The notes beneath the pieces are model-generated. The model was not told the DNA's origin. It made no database searches and worked only from the letters and a program-made list of their open reading frames with translations. Shown one piece after another: positions 44,602 through 56,982 of a stretch of 64,000 nucleotides of DNA (within the stretch, counting starts at the first letter, position 1; each line of letters begins with the position of its first letter). Both the position numbers and the translations under genes were made by a program. Source of the DNA: Linum tenue (Eukaryota; Streptophyta; Magnoliopsida; Malpighiales; Linaceae); NCBI GenBank assembly GCA_946122785.1, contig CAMGYJ010000002.1, positions 62,769,703 through 62,833,702 of the forward strand, in the 5' to 3' direction.

Positions 44602-45308
44602 TGAATGGCTAAATGTCGCCCTAACTTTACTATTATCGCCCTAACTTAAAACTTGATAATACTAAATTTCCCTTTATTTAATCAATCTAAATCCAACCGA
44701 ACAAAGAAAGTAACAAACCCTTAGAACTCCTAATCCTCTTTCAACGTCGTTGACTTCCTTCTCTCCCTAACCCCTTCGCCGACGTCCTTCTTGCCCTGCA
44801 CTCCGCCGTCGTTACTGAGGTGGGGTAGACCTGCGGTGGTGGATACGATGGCACACCTCCTACCATCGAAAAAAACATACGAGGTTAAGGAAAGCTAAGA
44901 AATTAGAAGGACGATGAATTGGGTGAAAACTGAAAAGGCAATTGGGACTAAGTTTAATTTACCATGAGGAGCGGGAGGAGGTGGAGGAGGGTACAGATAG
45001 GAAACCAGATTTGTTTGATTTACCCTGAGGAAACTTCTGGTAACTCGTTTCTGGGTTTCTCGGGCTTGATTCCGGCCTAATGAGAATTACAATTGGATAA
45101 TTCATGAGATTAACAAGAATCTCTGTAGGGAGTTTGATCAACAGAAGGCAGGTTCTTGAGGAAGCAAGGAACGTGAATGAATAATTGATGTCAATTATTT
45201 GTTTGTTTTAACTAAAGATCGTTTAAAAAAAATATAAGGATAAAAATGTAATTTTAATTTTTATGTTAGGGCGATTAGTAAAACCTAGGGCGACAATTAG
45301 CAATTCCC
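44602..45308. mobile_element. Non-autonomous Mutator-like element, 9-bp target duplication
   Basis: The ends match over about 70 bases: the left starts TGAATGGCTAAATGTCGCCC and the right, reverse-complemented, starts GGGAATTGCTAATTGTCGCC. Flanks GCTCTTTAC (44593-44601) and GCTCTTTAA (45309-45317) agree at 8 of 9 positions. The middle (44730-44880) is GC-richer. The same family is at 6412-7569. Confidence 0.8.
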
Positions 45309-47799
45309 GCTCTTTAATGGAGATACCATCACTAATCCTACTTGAAACTGGTTTTGGGTGGCCAGAACTTCGAAGGATTTTGACTCGGCTACCAAAATTA
45401 CTCCTTGAATGGGGGAACCACATCCAACAACAATCAAAACTTACCTTCGATAGGAAGAGAATCTTTCAGGGGAGAGCACCAAGTTTTTGGATCTTCCAAC
45501 GTACTTCTGTATCTACTAATGACAATCAAATCATATTGCTAATAAACCCTTTTCTTTTCCAGGCTATCACCCAAATTATCATTCGGTTGAGATGAGAAAT
45601 CTCACCCGCGCTTCGCTATTCTGTTTCCAGTTGCTACATTATACAAAAGAATTCTAACCCAAAGATGCAAACTTAACTTCACGATGTTCCCTTTTCTAAG
45701 TGATCGTATCTTATTCATTTCGAGTTGGATTTCAAATTGTTTTGCACAATAAAAACCATATTAATTATGAACTATAAGATAACATTTATTTTGATATATT
45801 TTTGCAAAAAAAACAATAATTGTGGTTTATACGTGTACACAATTTTTATGTATGTAAAGTTATGTATAACGTGTAAAGAATTCTATACAACTTGTATCTA
45901 CTAAACCGCTGATATAAGATTTTTTCTATACAAAACATAATTATATGTACAAAAAGCTCAAAACCCTTATATATATAATTTTGTGTCAAAATGGCACAAG
46001 TATACAAGATTTACCTTTGAAAAATATGTCCCTTTAAAAGATTGTAGCAGTTTGGAATGTCCTTATTTTTTGCCCGGTAAATCTCGGTTTTTCTAGTTGG
46101 GTTCGACCAATATTTGTGATGTGCGAAGTTTTCTATTGCTCGAAGGACAATGAGGGCAGAGATATGAATGACAAGGAAAAGAAATAAAACAACAAAACAT
46201 GAAAATGGTGATGTACATTTATTTAATTTTTTCGCTAGTTGGGCATGGGCATAACAATAACGAATCCCAATTCCAAATGATTTTCCCGATTTTAGCAGCA
46301 TGAGTTTTTCCTTTAAAAATAACCAGCTCGATCGGACTCTCATCGGTCACTAGAATCCGAGAAGTGCAGGCTTTGAAAAGTCCAGCAAACAAAGACTCGT
46401 ATGAAGAACATGCATCAAAGAGATAAGAACGAATTTCCAGTTCTTGTCCACAAAAGGTACAGTGAGCATGACCATCACTTCAGCATCTTATCACATGTGT
46501 TTATATGGCTTTCCAATATAAATCAGGTGATGAACTGATTACAAATCTGATAGTTTACGAAACAAAAGGAAAACAACACATGATTTATGTGGTTTTCTTA
46601 TTCCGTATGAACAAGGCTAGTCCACGATAAAAGCATATATAGATCTTATTCAAGTGAGTTCGCCAATTCCCAAAGTCTACATATACGTAAATTACATTTA
46701 CGTAACTTAATTACATACATTGACTTACATCCCTAAATTACATTTACATAACTTAACAAATTTCAATAGCAACTATATAATAATAATTAATAGAAAAAAA
46801 TCCATTCTCGATTTATAGAGCAAATTGTGGTATAATTTTAGAATATGGACACCTTGTCAACTACATCTATTACTTATGCGCATCCCTTTCAATAATATAT
46901 GCAGAAATCATTAATTTCGTTGCTCCTTCGTAATTAGGTCAATGTTAAAACAATTTTCCAATACTCTTATAGTTATGAACTATAACATGTAAAACAAAGC
47001 ATAACGGTGGAATTAGATAAGGTAATGATTTCAATAGCAATAGACAACCCGATTGGTTAAACTGGTTTGGCTTATTGAGATGGTGGACTCGTCTCGATCT
47101 TCTCATGCACAAACAAATTCGACTATGAAAGTGCAAATTTTGTATAGTAAAGTCCAACAAAAACACAATTTAAACTTTACTCGACCAAGTAGTCGTTATG
47201 ATGTACTCAAACGAGTTTTCTTTCGATTCGATTAAGTCAGCCGAGATCGAGCAAGCCTTCCAAACACGCCCCAAATTAACAATTTGTTGCATTCACTACC
47301 ATCTCAAGCATAACAATAATCCTTGTACCAGAGCTCAGGACTATTGAACTATAACCTAATCACAAGTAGCACTCATCTCTCTGTCAAGTAAATGGGAAAT
47401 AAAACACAGTAGTAATCAAATCAATTGTGGAAAAAAGAATTCATGTGAAAACTTCGGGGTCCTTGTTCCGTTGCTATAATAATTCAGGGAATCTATCTAT
47501 TTAGAGGTTGGGAAGAAAATCCAAAGAAGTTTGAAACGGGGGAAAGTGATATACGTGGCTGCGACATTTGGACCAAGCAAAGGGTTAGGGACTGACGGTG
47601 ACCAGTTGGTGGTGGGCTAATTCTGACCTCGTGGGTGTGGCCGCCGGGGGAGGGGACCATCAGATTTTTTTTCTCCCCTCAGAGTTAATGCAAAAACATC
47701 TTTGCTAGAATTGGCCCCATAAATCTTTGTTTCACCTTTCGCAGCAGCTGAATGCTTTCTCAATTCTCGCCCATCGGTTTTGCCGTTTTCCGAAGGAGA
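45309..47799. other. Gene-poor stretch
   Basis: Frames at 45263-45595 (plus) and 46011-46343 (minus) show no recognisable domain. The latter has one hydrophobic stretch (CFVVLFLFLVIHISALIVL), but codon use and isolation give no support. From 47560 the sequence becomes GC-richer, approaching a possible short exon at 47800. Confidence 0.3.
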
Positions 47800-48086
47800 A
47801 TGGCGCCGGAGCTTAGCCTCTGTGACTGTGAAGACTATGTTATTCCTCTCCGATTCGCCTCAGGATCGTACGGAGTCGGGACGTAACCTTCTATGCGCCA
47901 GCCAACTATATTATGCCTCTGTCGGGCTGCCATAACAATAACATCTCGTAAATTGATTTCTGATTTAGAAAATTTATTGAAGTGTATAGTGGCAAGTGGC
48001 AACTTATATTTGTGCATTACTTTCTGGATCCCGGAGGCCGGATCTCTCCATAATCTTATGGTCGATAACCATGTATAAACTGCCAA
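47800..48086. other. GC-rich island with two overlapping short frames, unassigned
   Basis: Plus strand: a 28-codon frame at 47800-47886 (MAPELSLCDCEDYVIPLRF...) follows a CT-rich leader. Minus strand: an 83-codon frame at 47835-48086 (ends YDPEANRRGIT). They overlap, so at most one is real. Neither matches a family I recognise. The block could be an orphan exon or a captured gene fragment beside the dispersed repeat starting near 48110. Confidence 0.25.
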
Positions 48087-48109
48087 ATCAGCCCCACACC
48101 ATCATTTAT

Positions 48110-48840
48110 AGAAGAAGACTTCTAACATTTTCCTATCTAAATTTTAACGGACTATATCTTTTTCTGTTTTAATTCGGACTTTTTTATTACACAAATAAAA
48201 CAGATCAATTGTGCTCTTCAAAATGACTTTGATATATTTTTGGAATAATAAAAATTGAAACATTTAGTATCAGTCTATACCATGATGAAAGTATACATAC
48301 CACGTGGTATATGGAAGTATATCATGGTGGTATGAACATAACAGACTATAAAACGGTTGAATACATGCTAGTAGGAATATACTAATAGTCATTTACAACT
48401 TTCAACATTGTGCACCACAAGATACGACCCCTATACCCGGATGGTATGTGGTGTTATTTTTTGGTCCAGTATTCCCCTAAGTAATTTATAGATCCTATAG
48501 GTTATGATGAACTCATTCATTCAGTGCAAAAATTTTCAAAATCGACTTAAAAACGAAGGAGATACCATATAATATGGAGGTGGTAACAAGTGGGTTGAAT
48601 CTCGAAATACATTGAAAATTGATCTCATTTTGCATTTTGTAGATAAAAAAGAAGTCGTTCCATATGCAAAAAAAAAAAAAAAAAAAATCCAAGTTAGAAC
48701 GAAAAAGATAAGAGCATAAAAAAAAACCCTTTAATTCCCAACCCCTAGATTTGGACCATTCTGAGCCCATTCTAAATTAAGAGCCCATATTTAGTTATGT
48801 AAGGGTGCATAACCAAGGATTATGTACCCTAACTTGAGCC
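48110..48840. repeat. Dispersed GGTGGTAT-rich repeat, copy 1
   Basis: The block aligns through most of its length with 59500-60420. Shared landmarks are TTGTGCTCTTCAAAATGA or TTGTCCTCTTCAAAATGA, ATGGTGGTATGAACA, ATGATGAACTC, TTGATCTCATTTTG and AGGGTGCATAACC near the right end. A poly-A run (about 48668-48687) lies inside. A third partial copy may lie at 48990-49170. No coding sequence and no target duplication were found. Confidence 0.65.
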
Positions 48841-49891
48841 TCCATCGAGAGCGAGCGGATCTCATTGGCACTAACCCGTTTGGTTATTCATTCATAATTT
48901 TTTTTCAATTTCATTTAATGGGTATTTAAGTCATAATTAAAATCTCTTTTCCCCAAAGAATTATATTAATTGTGGGTTTCCATTTTGCATTCACTTTGAT
49001 ATATTTAAAATAAAAATTGACATATATTATCAATCTATACCAGAATGATAACGTTTGACAGCAGATAAAACTATATTTTTATAGTATATATGAATATACC
49101 ATTGTGGTATGAATATTCCATATGATTGTATACAAAATAATAAAAATATACTAATCACCATTTATCACCGGAGTGCTATATTTGCTCCTAAATCCCCCCT
49201 CCCACAATTTAGGTCACAAAGTCAATAGTAATAATATTCAAATCATGAGCTCCATCGAGTTCACAGTGAATTTATCTTGTTCGATCCGAACAGAGATACC
49301 ATGTAAACCGTGTGTCGTGCATATTCTCTCCGCATTTTACTTTTATACAAGTTTCAGATCCATAATCGATAAAATTTCATTGCAAATCCTTCATGTTTCG
49401 AATCAAAGAATCAAGAACTAAGTTAGCATATTAGTGAATTCAAGGTAGCCGTGCCGACTCTCTTGTATAAACTTTTCCAACCAAACGGAATAATTAAGTA
49501 GATCCTCATACTCACCTAACAACAGAAATTCACTCATTATGTAAATGCCAAGAAGGCTATAGGCTTCATCGCCAATACTCATATATATATATATGTAAAG
49601 AGTTTAAATTACTACACACTCATGATCCTGTCCTCGCAACAAATTGATTTACAAGAACAAGTACCATGATAAGGAAGATTACAAAACCCTCTCTCGAAGA
49701 GGGCAAAAAAGGGCCGTCCGGGAAAAAAAAGGTGGGCAGAAGAAGTCCTCTCTTTTAATTAGCGAGATAATTTAATTGAACCCGGGAAAGCAGGACAAAG
49801 CTAGAAAAGTCGTCGGATTTTTCGGATGGGAGAAAACCGCAGCGGCGTCACAATTAATGAGAAGTCGTCAAATTTTGATGCATCATGCATA
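48841..49891. other. GLK 3' flank and repeat remnants
   Basis: Apart from the partial repeat at 48990-49170, no gene is visible. The GLK 3' UTR must lie at the right edge, but no polyadenylation signal was identified with confidence. The frame 49173-49421 is not supported. Confidence 0.35.
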
Positions 49892-52866
49892 TCAAGAAGA
49901 AGAAGAAGAAGCAGCAGCAGCCGGCGGTACGTTGGGAATCCCTTGGCGTTGGAGCTCCACCAATACGCTGTCGACAGCTGGGGGTTTCAGTCCTAGCGGA
50001 AGCGGCAGCCACGGCTTTGATAAAACATCTCCGATGGCTGCGTCTATGCTCTCTTTCGACTGTCGTCATACGTCCATTATTATATATCAATACTTAATTA
50101 TTCATACAAAAAAAAAAAGAAAAAGAGAGAGAGAGGGGCCATGGTAGTAGCTAGCTAATAATGAATTACCGGTTGGACGTCGAATAGATGATTCGGGCCG
50201 GACCCGGGTTGCGGTGGACGCTGCTGCAGCTGCCCGCCGATCCCAGCCGATTCTGCTTTGTACATGGAATGGGGCGGCGGGAGGATGCCGGCAACTGGTG
50301 TCGCCGGGAATCTCTGCGAACACATTATTGCATGCACGAACACGCACAGTTAAAAATTGGATCCGTAAAATGTGTCACCCATGAACATAAAAAAACATTT
50401 GATAGGGTGGTTTCTATCAGGTAAATTTAGAGTATCGGATATTTTGGATAACAAACTCAATCTCAATTTTGAATTAATCGAGATTTGGGAAAATGATACT
50501 TACCCTAACTCTCGCAACGAGTGACCACTAGGTTTTAATTATTTAAATCATATATATCCCAAACACTAAGATGACAGCATATGCTTTGTCAGATGTATTT
50601 CAACAAATCATGATTGTTCGATTATCACTTCTAATTAAAGAAAGATTGATCTTGAGATTTATAGAATGAAGATCTATATATATTTTCATCTTTAAGCAAT
50701 TCAAGGTTTACATATCGGTCTCTTATTTACGGTATGTCCAAACACTTTTTAATTATATATATTTGCTTTTACATAAAATAAAATATGCATTAGAAATTCT
50801 TGCCAGAATTTAACTTATTGGAAGCAAATAATGGTTGCCATGGCAAGATGTTGGAATGCAGACAAATGTTGGAAGGAAAAGCTGCAACTGCAAAAAAAGG
50901 ACGGAAAAAAGAGAGAAGGAATGATTGAATGGTAGTAGCGTTTATAGCTTACCGTTGGTGGAAGTACTTGCTGCGGAAAACATGGCGTCCCCGGGGTCAG
51001 TCCAACTCCGGCTCCTGCTCCTGCTGCTGGAACCTACAATATCCCACAAACCAACACCGGCCACTGCGTTACTACATACCTAACTTTCAAGTACTCTGGA
51101 ACTCTTTTTGTTTTCGTTCTGTTTTCTACATAACTAAAAATAAATAATTGATTGATGATAAGGGTTTTGCTTAATTACTCGTTGGTGATGCCAGTACAAA
51201 GGATCCACCGCCGCTGGAGGAGGAGGAGGATGAGTCCAGGAGGGATGATGATGATGATGAGTAGGAGGAGGTAGATGTTTAGGCCACATGTGGATTAAGG
51301 ATTGGTCCATCGACGGATGTCCCCACACATGCAACGGCCTGACCAAATGGTGCAGTTGAGGAACAGGAGGAGGAGGAGGAGTCGCCGCCGGTGGAGGAAA
51401 CCCCATCATCGGTGCATGCCACGCCTGCTTCTGGTGCCCGTTCATCATCACGTCTCTCTTCCCCCCTGCTCCCCCGCCGCCGCCGCCGTAGACTTGGCGC
51501 CTCTGGGTCCAGGTCGCCGCCTCCGCTTCACGAGCTAGTACATGCTTCCGGTGTGACCTATATTTCTACACAAACCAAACCCCCCCAAGAAAATAAATAA
51601 ATAAATAAATAAATTATGTTTGGAATTTATAGATAAAGAGAGAAAGAGGTGCAAGAGAAGAGAAGAGTAGGGACCTGGAGGTGGCTGGCGACGTTGTGGC
51701 GGGTGAGGCAGTCGATTCCCATCAGCTCCAAGATTCTTGAAGGCACCGCCTTATCCACCCCGAGCTGCTCCACTGCCTGCACAAACCTTCTGTGCAGCTC
51801 CGGCGTCCAATCCACCTTCACATATATAATCATCCAAGTCAAATCTTAGAACCGAGAAATCGAGAATGTAAGAAAGTGAAAGAAATTTACATATTTTGCT
51901 AATACGCGATGTATATTAGTACGAGTAAGAGCATGAATAACAAAAAATCCAATCTACAAATTAGACATAAGAAATCTATCCAATCTACACATCTCTCCCA
52001 CACCTCTCTTTACTGGCTTTCTCTTCATTTCATTTCTTTTTGATTTGTTTTGTGTGTAGATCCAAGAACAAACCACCCAAAACACAGAGAGAGAGAGATG
52101 AGACACGATGGAATGGATAACCCACGCTCCCCCCAAGACTCCCGTGACCCATTTTTTGGCATTTCTCTTCATATGAATTATTATTATTCATGCACGAAAT
52201 TAAACCTAACTAACTAATCAATAGCTATGCTTGATAAATTAGATTACTATGTTGGTCATTAAGTACCTTCACTTTTCTCTTCCCGAGATTGCCCTTACTG
52301 CTAATCCCTTGTGTCGACGAAGTGAACGGCGCCGTAGTGGACTTCCTCCCGGCCTTCTCACCTTCTCTTCTCACACTCTTACTCGCCGGAGCCGGTGGAT
52401 TCAACACCACCGACGACGAGGGAGACGCCGACCCTCCGCTATCCTCTCCTCCGGATCCGGAAACCTCCTCCTCCTCCCTCGGACGCTTGCAGCTCTTCTT
52501 ACTACTACTATACTGCTCGCAGCCGTCCTCGTCGACAACGATAACGAAATCATCGACGGGAGGCGTGGTGTTGGTGGTAGTGGTAGTACTCGTCCCGCCA
52601 TGGATTTCAGACTCATCGACGGCGGAGAAGTCGGCGAGAATCTCCAGATCGGGGAGGACGTCGCCGACGGCGAAGAGATCGTCGAAATCGATGCTCTCGA
52701 GCAGCAAGCTGCTGTTCCCGTCCGAGAAATCAGGGATGAACTGATCCTCCTCCGCCGCCGCCGCATCGTCCGCGTAGTAGTCGTTCCCTTCCACCTTACC
52801 AACTTGCTGGCAGCTCCCATGATGGACGTCTCTCAAAGGCGCCGCCACTGATGACACAGCCAGCAT
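49892..52866 (-). CDS. GLK: GOLDEN2-LIKE (GLK) GARP transcription factor, 6 exons
   Basis: GLKs are nuclear activators of photosynthesis and chloroplast-development genes. Exons on the minus strand: 52866-52267, 51815-51675, 51565-51179, 51033-50953, 50313-50170 and 50059-49892. They join to 1521 bases, 506 residues, all with GT-AG borders. Exon 1 has the acidic region with [19 protein letters not shown] typical of GLK, a Ser-rich stretch, then KRKVK. Exon 2 (residues 201-247) is the GARP DNA-binding domain: [28 protein letters not shown] and [10 protein letters not shown]. Exon 3 starts KYRSHRKH with the AREAEAA motif, then a Pro/His-rich part with [20 protein letters not shown]. Exon 4 holds LTPGTPCFP. 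Exons 5-6 form the C-terminal GCT box ([20 protein letters not shown]). Start at 52866 chosen because MLAVS is the family start; an in-frame ATG at 52920 would add 18 residues. GLK1 versus GLK2 is not resolved. Confidence 0.94.
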
Positions 52867-52924
52867 GAATTTAACTAGAACGGGGTAATTAATTAAATAG
52901 TAATTAATCCCCCTCTCCAACGAA

Positions 52925-52934
52925 CTATATATAG
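52925..52934 (-). promoter_or_regulatory. Possible TATA box of GLK
   Basis: CTATATATAG lies about 60-70 bases before the chosen start codon, which would give a short leader. A second TATATATAT run at about 52968-52981 is an alternative. If the proximal box is used, the in-frame ATG at 52920 is not transcribed, which supports the start at 52866. Confidence 0.3.
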
Positions 52935-53849
52935 TAAGGCGAATTAGAGTACTGCCTTAGTGGTGTAATATATATATATATTCTATAATATTTGCATGGA
53001 AGCAATATAGAAGAGAGAAGAGGAAGGAGAGAGCTTGTGGGTTTGTTCTATAGCTGGGCTATGGCGAGCGAGCTCGTGTTGCAGTGACTAGTGGGTATGA
53101 TTTTTTCTTCTTCTTGTAAATATATGTTTGTTGAAGAAGGAGAGTAGGAAGCTGTAAGAGGGTATAGCTAGCTAGTGGGAAGGAGAGAGGTTGGATGTGA
53201 ACCACAACTTGGGGAGAGTTTTGTGCGTTTCTGCGATTGAGAGAGATGTGTGAGTGAGTGAGTGAGTGAGTGAGTGTTGGTTTTGTTTTGACGTTCTTGT
53301 TTTCTTTGTTCTTAAGCGTTATAGCTCTCTCTCTCTCTCTCTCTGCGGTCTCACTGTCTACGCCTGTGGGTAGTGGCTGGCCGATCCAAGACATATAATT
53401 GTAGCGATTTTTTTTTTAAATTTTCATTTTTTTTAAATTTTGTTTTATATACTATATATTATATTACTGTAGAAGGGTTTGTGGATGGCCTTTTTTGATG
53501 AATTGAAAAATCTGGGAAAGTGCGAGAGGGTGATGATGATCCTCTTTTTCTTGCGTTCATGATTTCTAGATACAAGACAAAGATTGGAGTCTCTGTTTTC
53601 TATTGGAGCGCTCCACACACACTCCCCATTCCACACAGATTATTACTGAATGTGAATCATATACGTATCTGCACATATATATATAATATTGATGTGTAGC
53701 ATTTGCACATTAGTTTGGCTTCTTTTTCCTGATATTGGTTTTTTTGTTTCTTTCATGGTGTGTAGCCTTTGAAAAATAGTTAACCATTGTTTGTTAATTG
53801 TTAGGCTGTGAATGAGTCAGAACGAAAACTTGTTCACTACGGTTACTAA
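52935..53849. promoter_or_regulatory. GLK upstream region
   Basis: This gene-free stretch separates GLK from the copia element. It contains a GAGT tandem run (about 53250-53275) and a pure CT repeat (53324-53344), both common in plant promoters or leaders. Short frames at 53059-53394 and 53445-53636 are not supported as genes. Whether a spliced leader extends into this region is unknown. Confidence 0.35.
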
Positions 53850-54078
53850 TGTTAACTTATATAGTTCAAGTATCATTATGTAATTGTACCAGCTCACTTG
53901 AATCTAGGGTTTGTTCTAGAAAACCTATAAATATGTATGGCCACATCCTATAGAGTAGAGACTAACGCGAATAAGAAAGACATTGGAGAGCTTTGCCTCT
54001 CTCGTGGACTAGTCCCGATTCTCAGGGAAACCATGTTAAATCGTTGTGCTCTTTATATATTCCGTAGGTATAATTGAT
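53850..54078 (+). repeat. 5' LTR of the copia element
   Basis: It starts TGTTAACTTATATAG and contains CCTATAAATATG (TATA box) and an ACGCGAATAAGAAAG poly-A-signal-like segment. It agrees with 58616 onward through TTAAATCGT, after which the two diverge. The right end is set by the primer-binding site. Confidence 0.8.
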
Positions 54079-54223
54079 ATGATATCAGAGCATTGATCCG
54101 TTGGGTCTTCCTCTCGTCGCCATGCATTCGTTTGCTTTCTGTAGGTATTTGGTTGACACGCTACTGTTTTCGGAGGATCCTTTTGTTCGAGAATTTGGCT
54201 GTTTCTTCTTGATGTTGGTGATA

Positions 54224-55150
54224 TGGATTCCACAAAGCTTGACTCGGTTGCAATCAAGTTCAATGGTAAGAATTTTCTGTTGTGGGAATTTCATTTTAGG
54301 AACTTCGTTGCTGGTAAGCGTATGCTTGGTATTCTGTTGGGCTAGGTCAAGCCTCCTGTAGTTGATGCGGTAGGAAAAGATCATGAGGACTGGGCACTAG
54401 TGAACGTGTAGCTTATCACATGAATGGCTTCTAGCATCGATGTACCTACTGCCTTAGGGTTACGTCGTTCTGCCACTGCTGCCGAGATGTGGCGGCATAT
54501 TGTTGGAACTCATTCTCAGAATAACGCCTCACATTAATATGAATTCGAAATTGAGATCCGCCGCTGGGCTTAGGGAGATCGCGACATTCACAATTATTAT
54601 CAGGCGAGTCTCCATCTTTGGACTGAGTATGATATGTTAACTGCTTCATTTGTCACAGGTGCTGAATCGGCAGCTATCATTAAGGAACGAAGTCGCACCA
54701 GAGTCATGCAATTTTTCTCTAAACCTCGTCCTGAATTTGAGCCCATCCATGCTACTCTCATTCATTGCGGCATTACAACTTTGGATGAAGTTCTGTCGGA
54801 GTTCGTCCGGGAGGAGACACGACTTCGAAGTCAGTCCCAGATTAGTGGTTCACAATCTACTAAGACCACCTTGCCGGTCAATCATTCTGGTGCTCCACGG
54901 ACACAGTCCAATCGACCTCCATCCGGGGAGGTAACTTGTCATTTTTGTCGTGAGGTCGGACATTATCAGATTCATTACAAGAAGAAGAATTTTTGTCACT
55001 GCTGTAAGAAGCCTGGCCTACTTTACTTCGTCGGGGCAAGGTGCGCAATTTGCATGCCTCCAGTACGTCAGGCTTTGGGTCTTCTTTTACTGTCTAGGAT
55101 CTTCCTCAGTCATAGCCTGCGGGTTCGTCGCAGTTCTCTCCTGACTTGAT
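54224..55150 (+). pseudogene. copia gag remnant
   Basis: The frame starts MDSTKLDSVAIKFNGKNF, typical of copia gag, then carries stops near 54345 and 54410 before continuing as a 171-codon segment (54634-55149). The zinc knuckle is damaged: CHFCREVGHYQIHY has Tyr where the last Cys of CCHC should be. Confidence 0.8.
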
Positions 55151-55214
55151 TCACCGTCATGTTCAAGAGGGTCTCCCTGGTGCTCTTACCTCTGCCTTCT
55201 CTACTGGTGCCGCT

Positions 55215-56330
55215 CCAGGTAATTCTTTCCGTTGGCTTCTTGATTCAACCGCTTTTAATCACATGACCCCAGCTCGTACAACTTTCGCTCATCTTCGACC
55301 TTCGTCTCAAGGTCAACTTTTCATGTTGCAAATGGGGCACGTTTACCCATGCAGGGTTATGGTATAGCCTCGGCTGGTTCAGTCCATCTGTCTCGCTCGT
55401 TATATGTTCCCCAGCTTGTTCCCAACTTAGTCTCGGTCGGTAATTAGCAGAGGATGGGTTTGAGGTCAAGTTTAATTCAGTGGGCTGTGTTGTGTAAGAT
55501 TAGAGGACGGGGAAGGTAATAGGGAAAGGAAGTAAACATAGGAGGATTTTCATGTTGGATGAACTTCAAGAGCATACGAGGGAGGGATCCACACGTGATG
55601 AAAGGTGAACGAGTCTTGCAGAGTTTGAAGATGACAATATGGACGAGCATGTGGGTTCAGTTCAAGATTGTTGCCTTTTGAATAGTTCTGATTTGGATTT
55701 TTCAGATTTGACGTTTTCAGATTGTATGAATTCTAGGTCCGCTGGCTGTATGGGATATTCGGTTAAGCCTTTGGATTTTTTGGTAAAGTTTTCTACTTGG
55801 GATTTATGGCATTGTCATTTGGTCCATCCGCATTCAGCTCGTTTAATGACTATGTTTTGTCGTAATCTGCTTCCAGATAAGTTCGATTTGAGATTTATTT
55901 CTCACGCATCTTGTGTTAGTTGTATTAAGGCTAACGCGCATCAAATATCATTCTCATCAAGTGATAGTGTGTATGAAAATTCATTTGATTTGCTGCATTC
56001 TGACTTATGGGGGACATCACCAGTGACCGGACGTTTGGGGTATCAGTATTTTACACTATTCATAGATCACGCTACAAGGTTTACGTGTATATTCTTTCTT
56101 AAATAGGAATCTGAGTTGACATTGCCAAAAACTTTGTACAAATGGTGAGGACGCATTTTCAAAAGACTATCAAGGTGCTTAGATATGATCTTGAGGGAGA
56201 GTTAACGTCCCATGATATGCTAACGTTCTATGAATCCGAAGGAATTCTACCTCAGGAGTCATGCCCAGCATTATCGCAACAGAATGTTCTTGTAGAATGC
56301 AAGCATCGCCATGTGCTAGAACTTACTTGA
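55215..56330 (+). pseudogene. copia protease and integrase remnant
   Basis: A protease-like segment WLLDSTAFNHMT (the active-site DSG altered to DST) is followed by the pre-integrase zinc region (LWHCHLVHPHS ... CVSCIKANAH) and the integrase core start HSDLWGTSPVTG and FTLFIDHATRF. A stop follows at about 56104, and the later core is fragmented into 56142-56330 and 56261-56596. Confidence 0.8.
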
Positions 56331-56982
56331 GCTCTCTATTATTTCACTCCCATGTTCCGACATGGTTTTGGGTGGAATCGATTTGTATTGTTGTTCACCT
56401 CTTAAATCGCCAGATTACACCTTTATTGGGTCAAATTTTGCCATACCAGTCACTTTTTGGAAAGGTACCCAAGTACTCGGATCTTCGTGTGTTCGACTGT
56501 GCTTGTTTTGTCTTGCTTCCTAAAAGTAAACGACACAAGCTCCAATCGAAAATAGCTCGTTGCGTTTTTATGGGATTTAGCAATAAACATAAATGATACT
56601 TTTTTATTATCCAGTGCAGCGCCGTATGAGAATCTTGTGTCATGTAGTCTTCTTAGAACATGTAATGTCCTACTCCATGAACAAAGACGACTTACCTGCC
56701 ACAGATTCTTTTGATTTTCTCACATCTCTACCTTAGTTTGATGGTGTGCCTCCCGTCCTTGGGATGCAAAATGATGATTCAAGTCAGAGTTCATCCTCGT
56801 CTGGATCATTCTCTTCTACATCTGGGTCAGCCTCTAGTTCGTCCAACTCATCGTCATCAGGAGATACCAGTCCCGACTCGAGTAATTCTACCACCGGTTC
56901 AGGAAACTCCTCTCCTGGTTCTATACACTCGTCCTCCCAGCACTCAAACTAATACTCGAGTGATTCTGAGCTTTCTCCGCCT

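Noticed and set aside
52401..52851. Plus- and minus-strand alternative frames over GLK exon 1
   Set aside because: They are shadows of the GC-rich GLK coding exon, which is fixed by the family motifs and by splicing to the GARP-domain exon.
54101..54361. Plus-strand 86-codon frame at the start of the copia interior
   Set aside because: It lies out of frame with the gag homology that begins MDSTKLDS at 54224 and shows no conserved motif.
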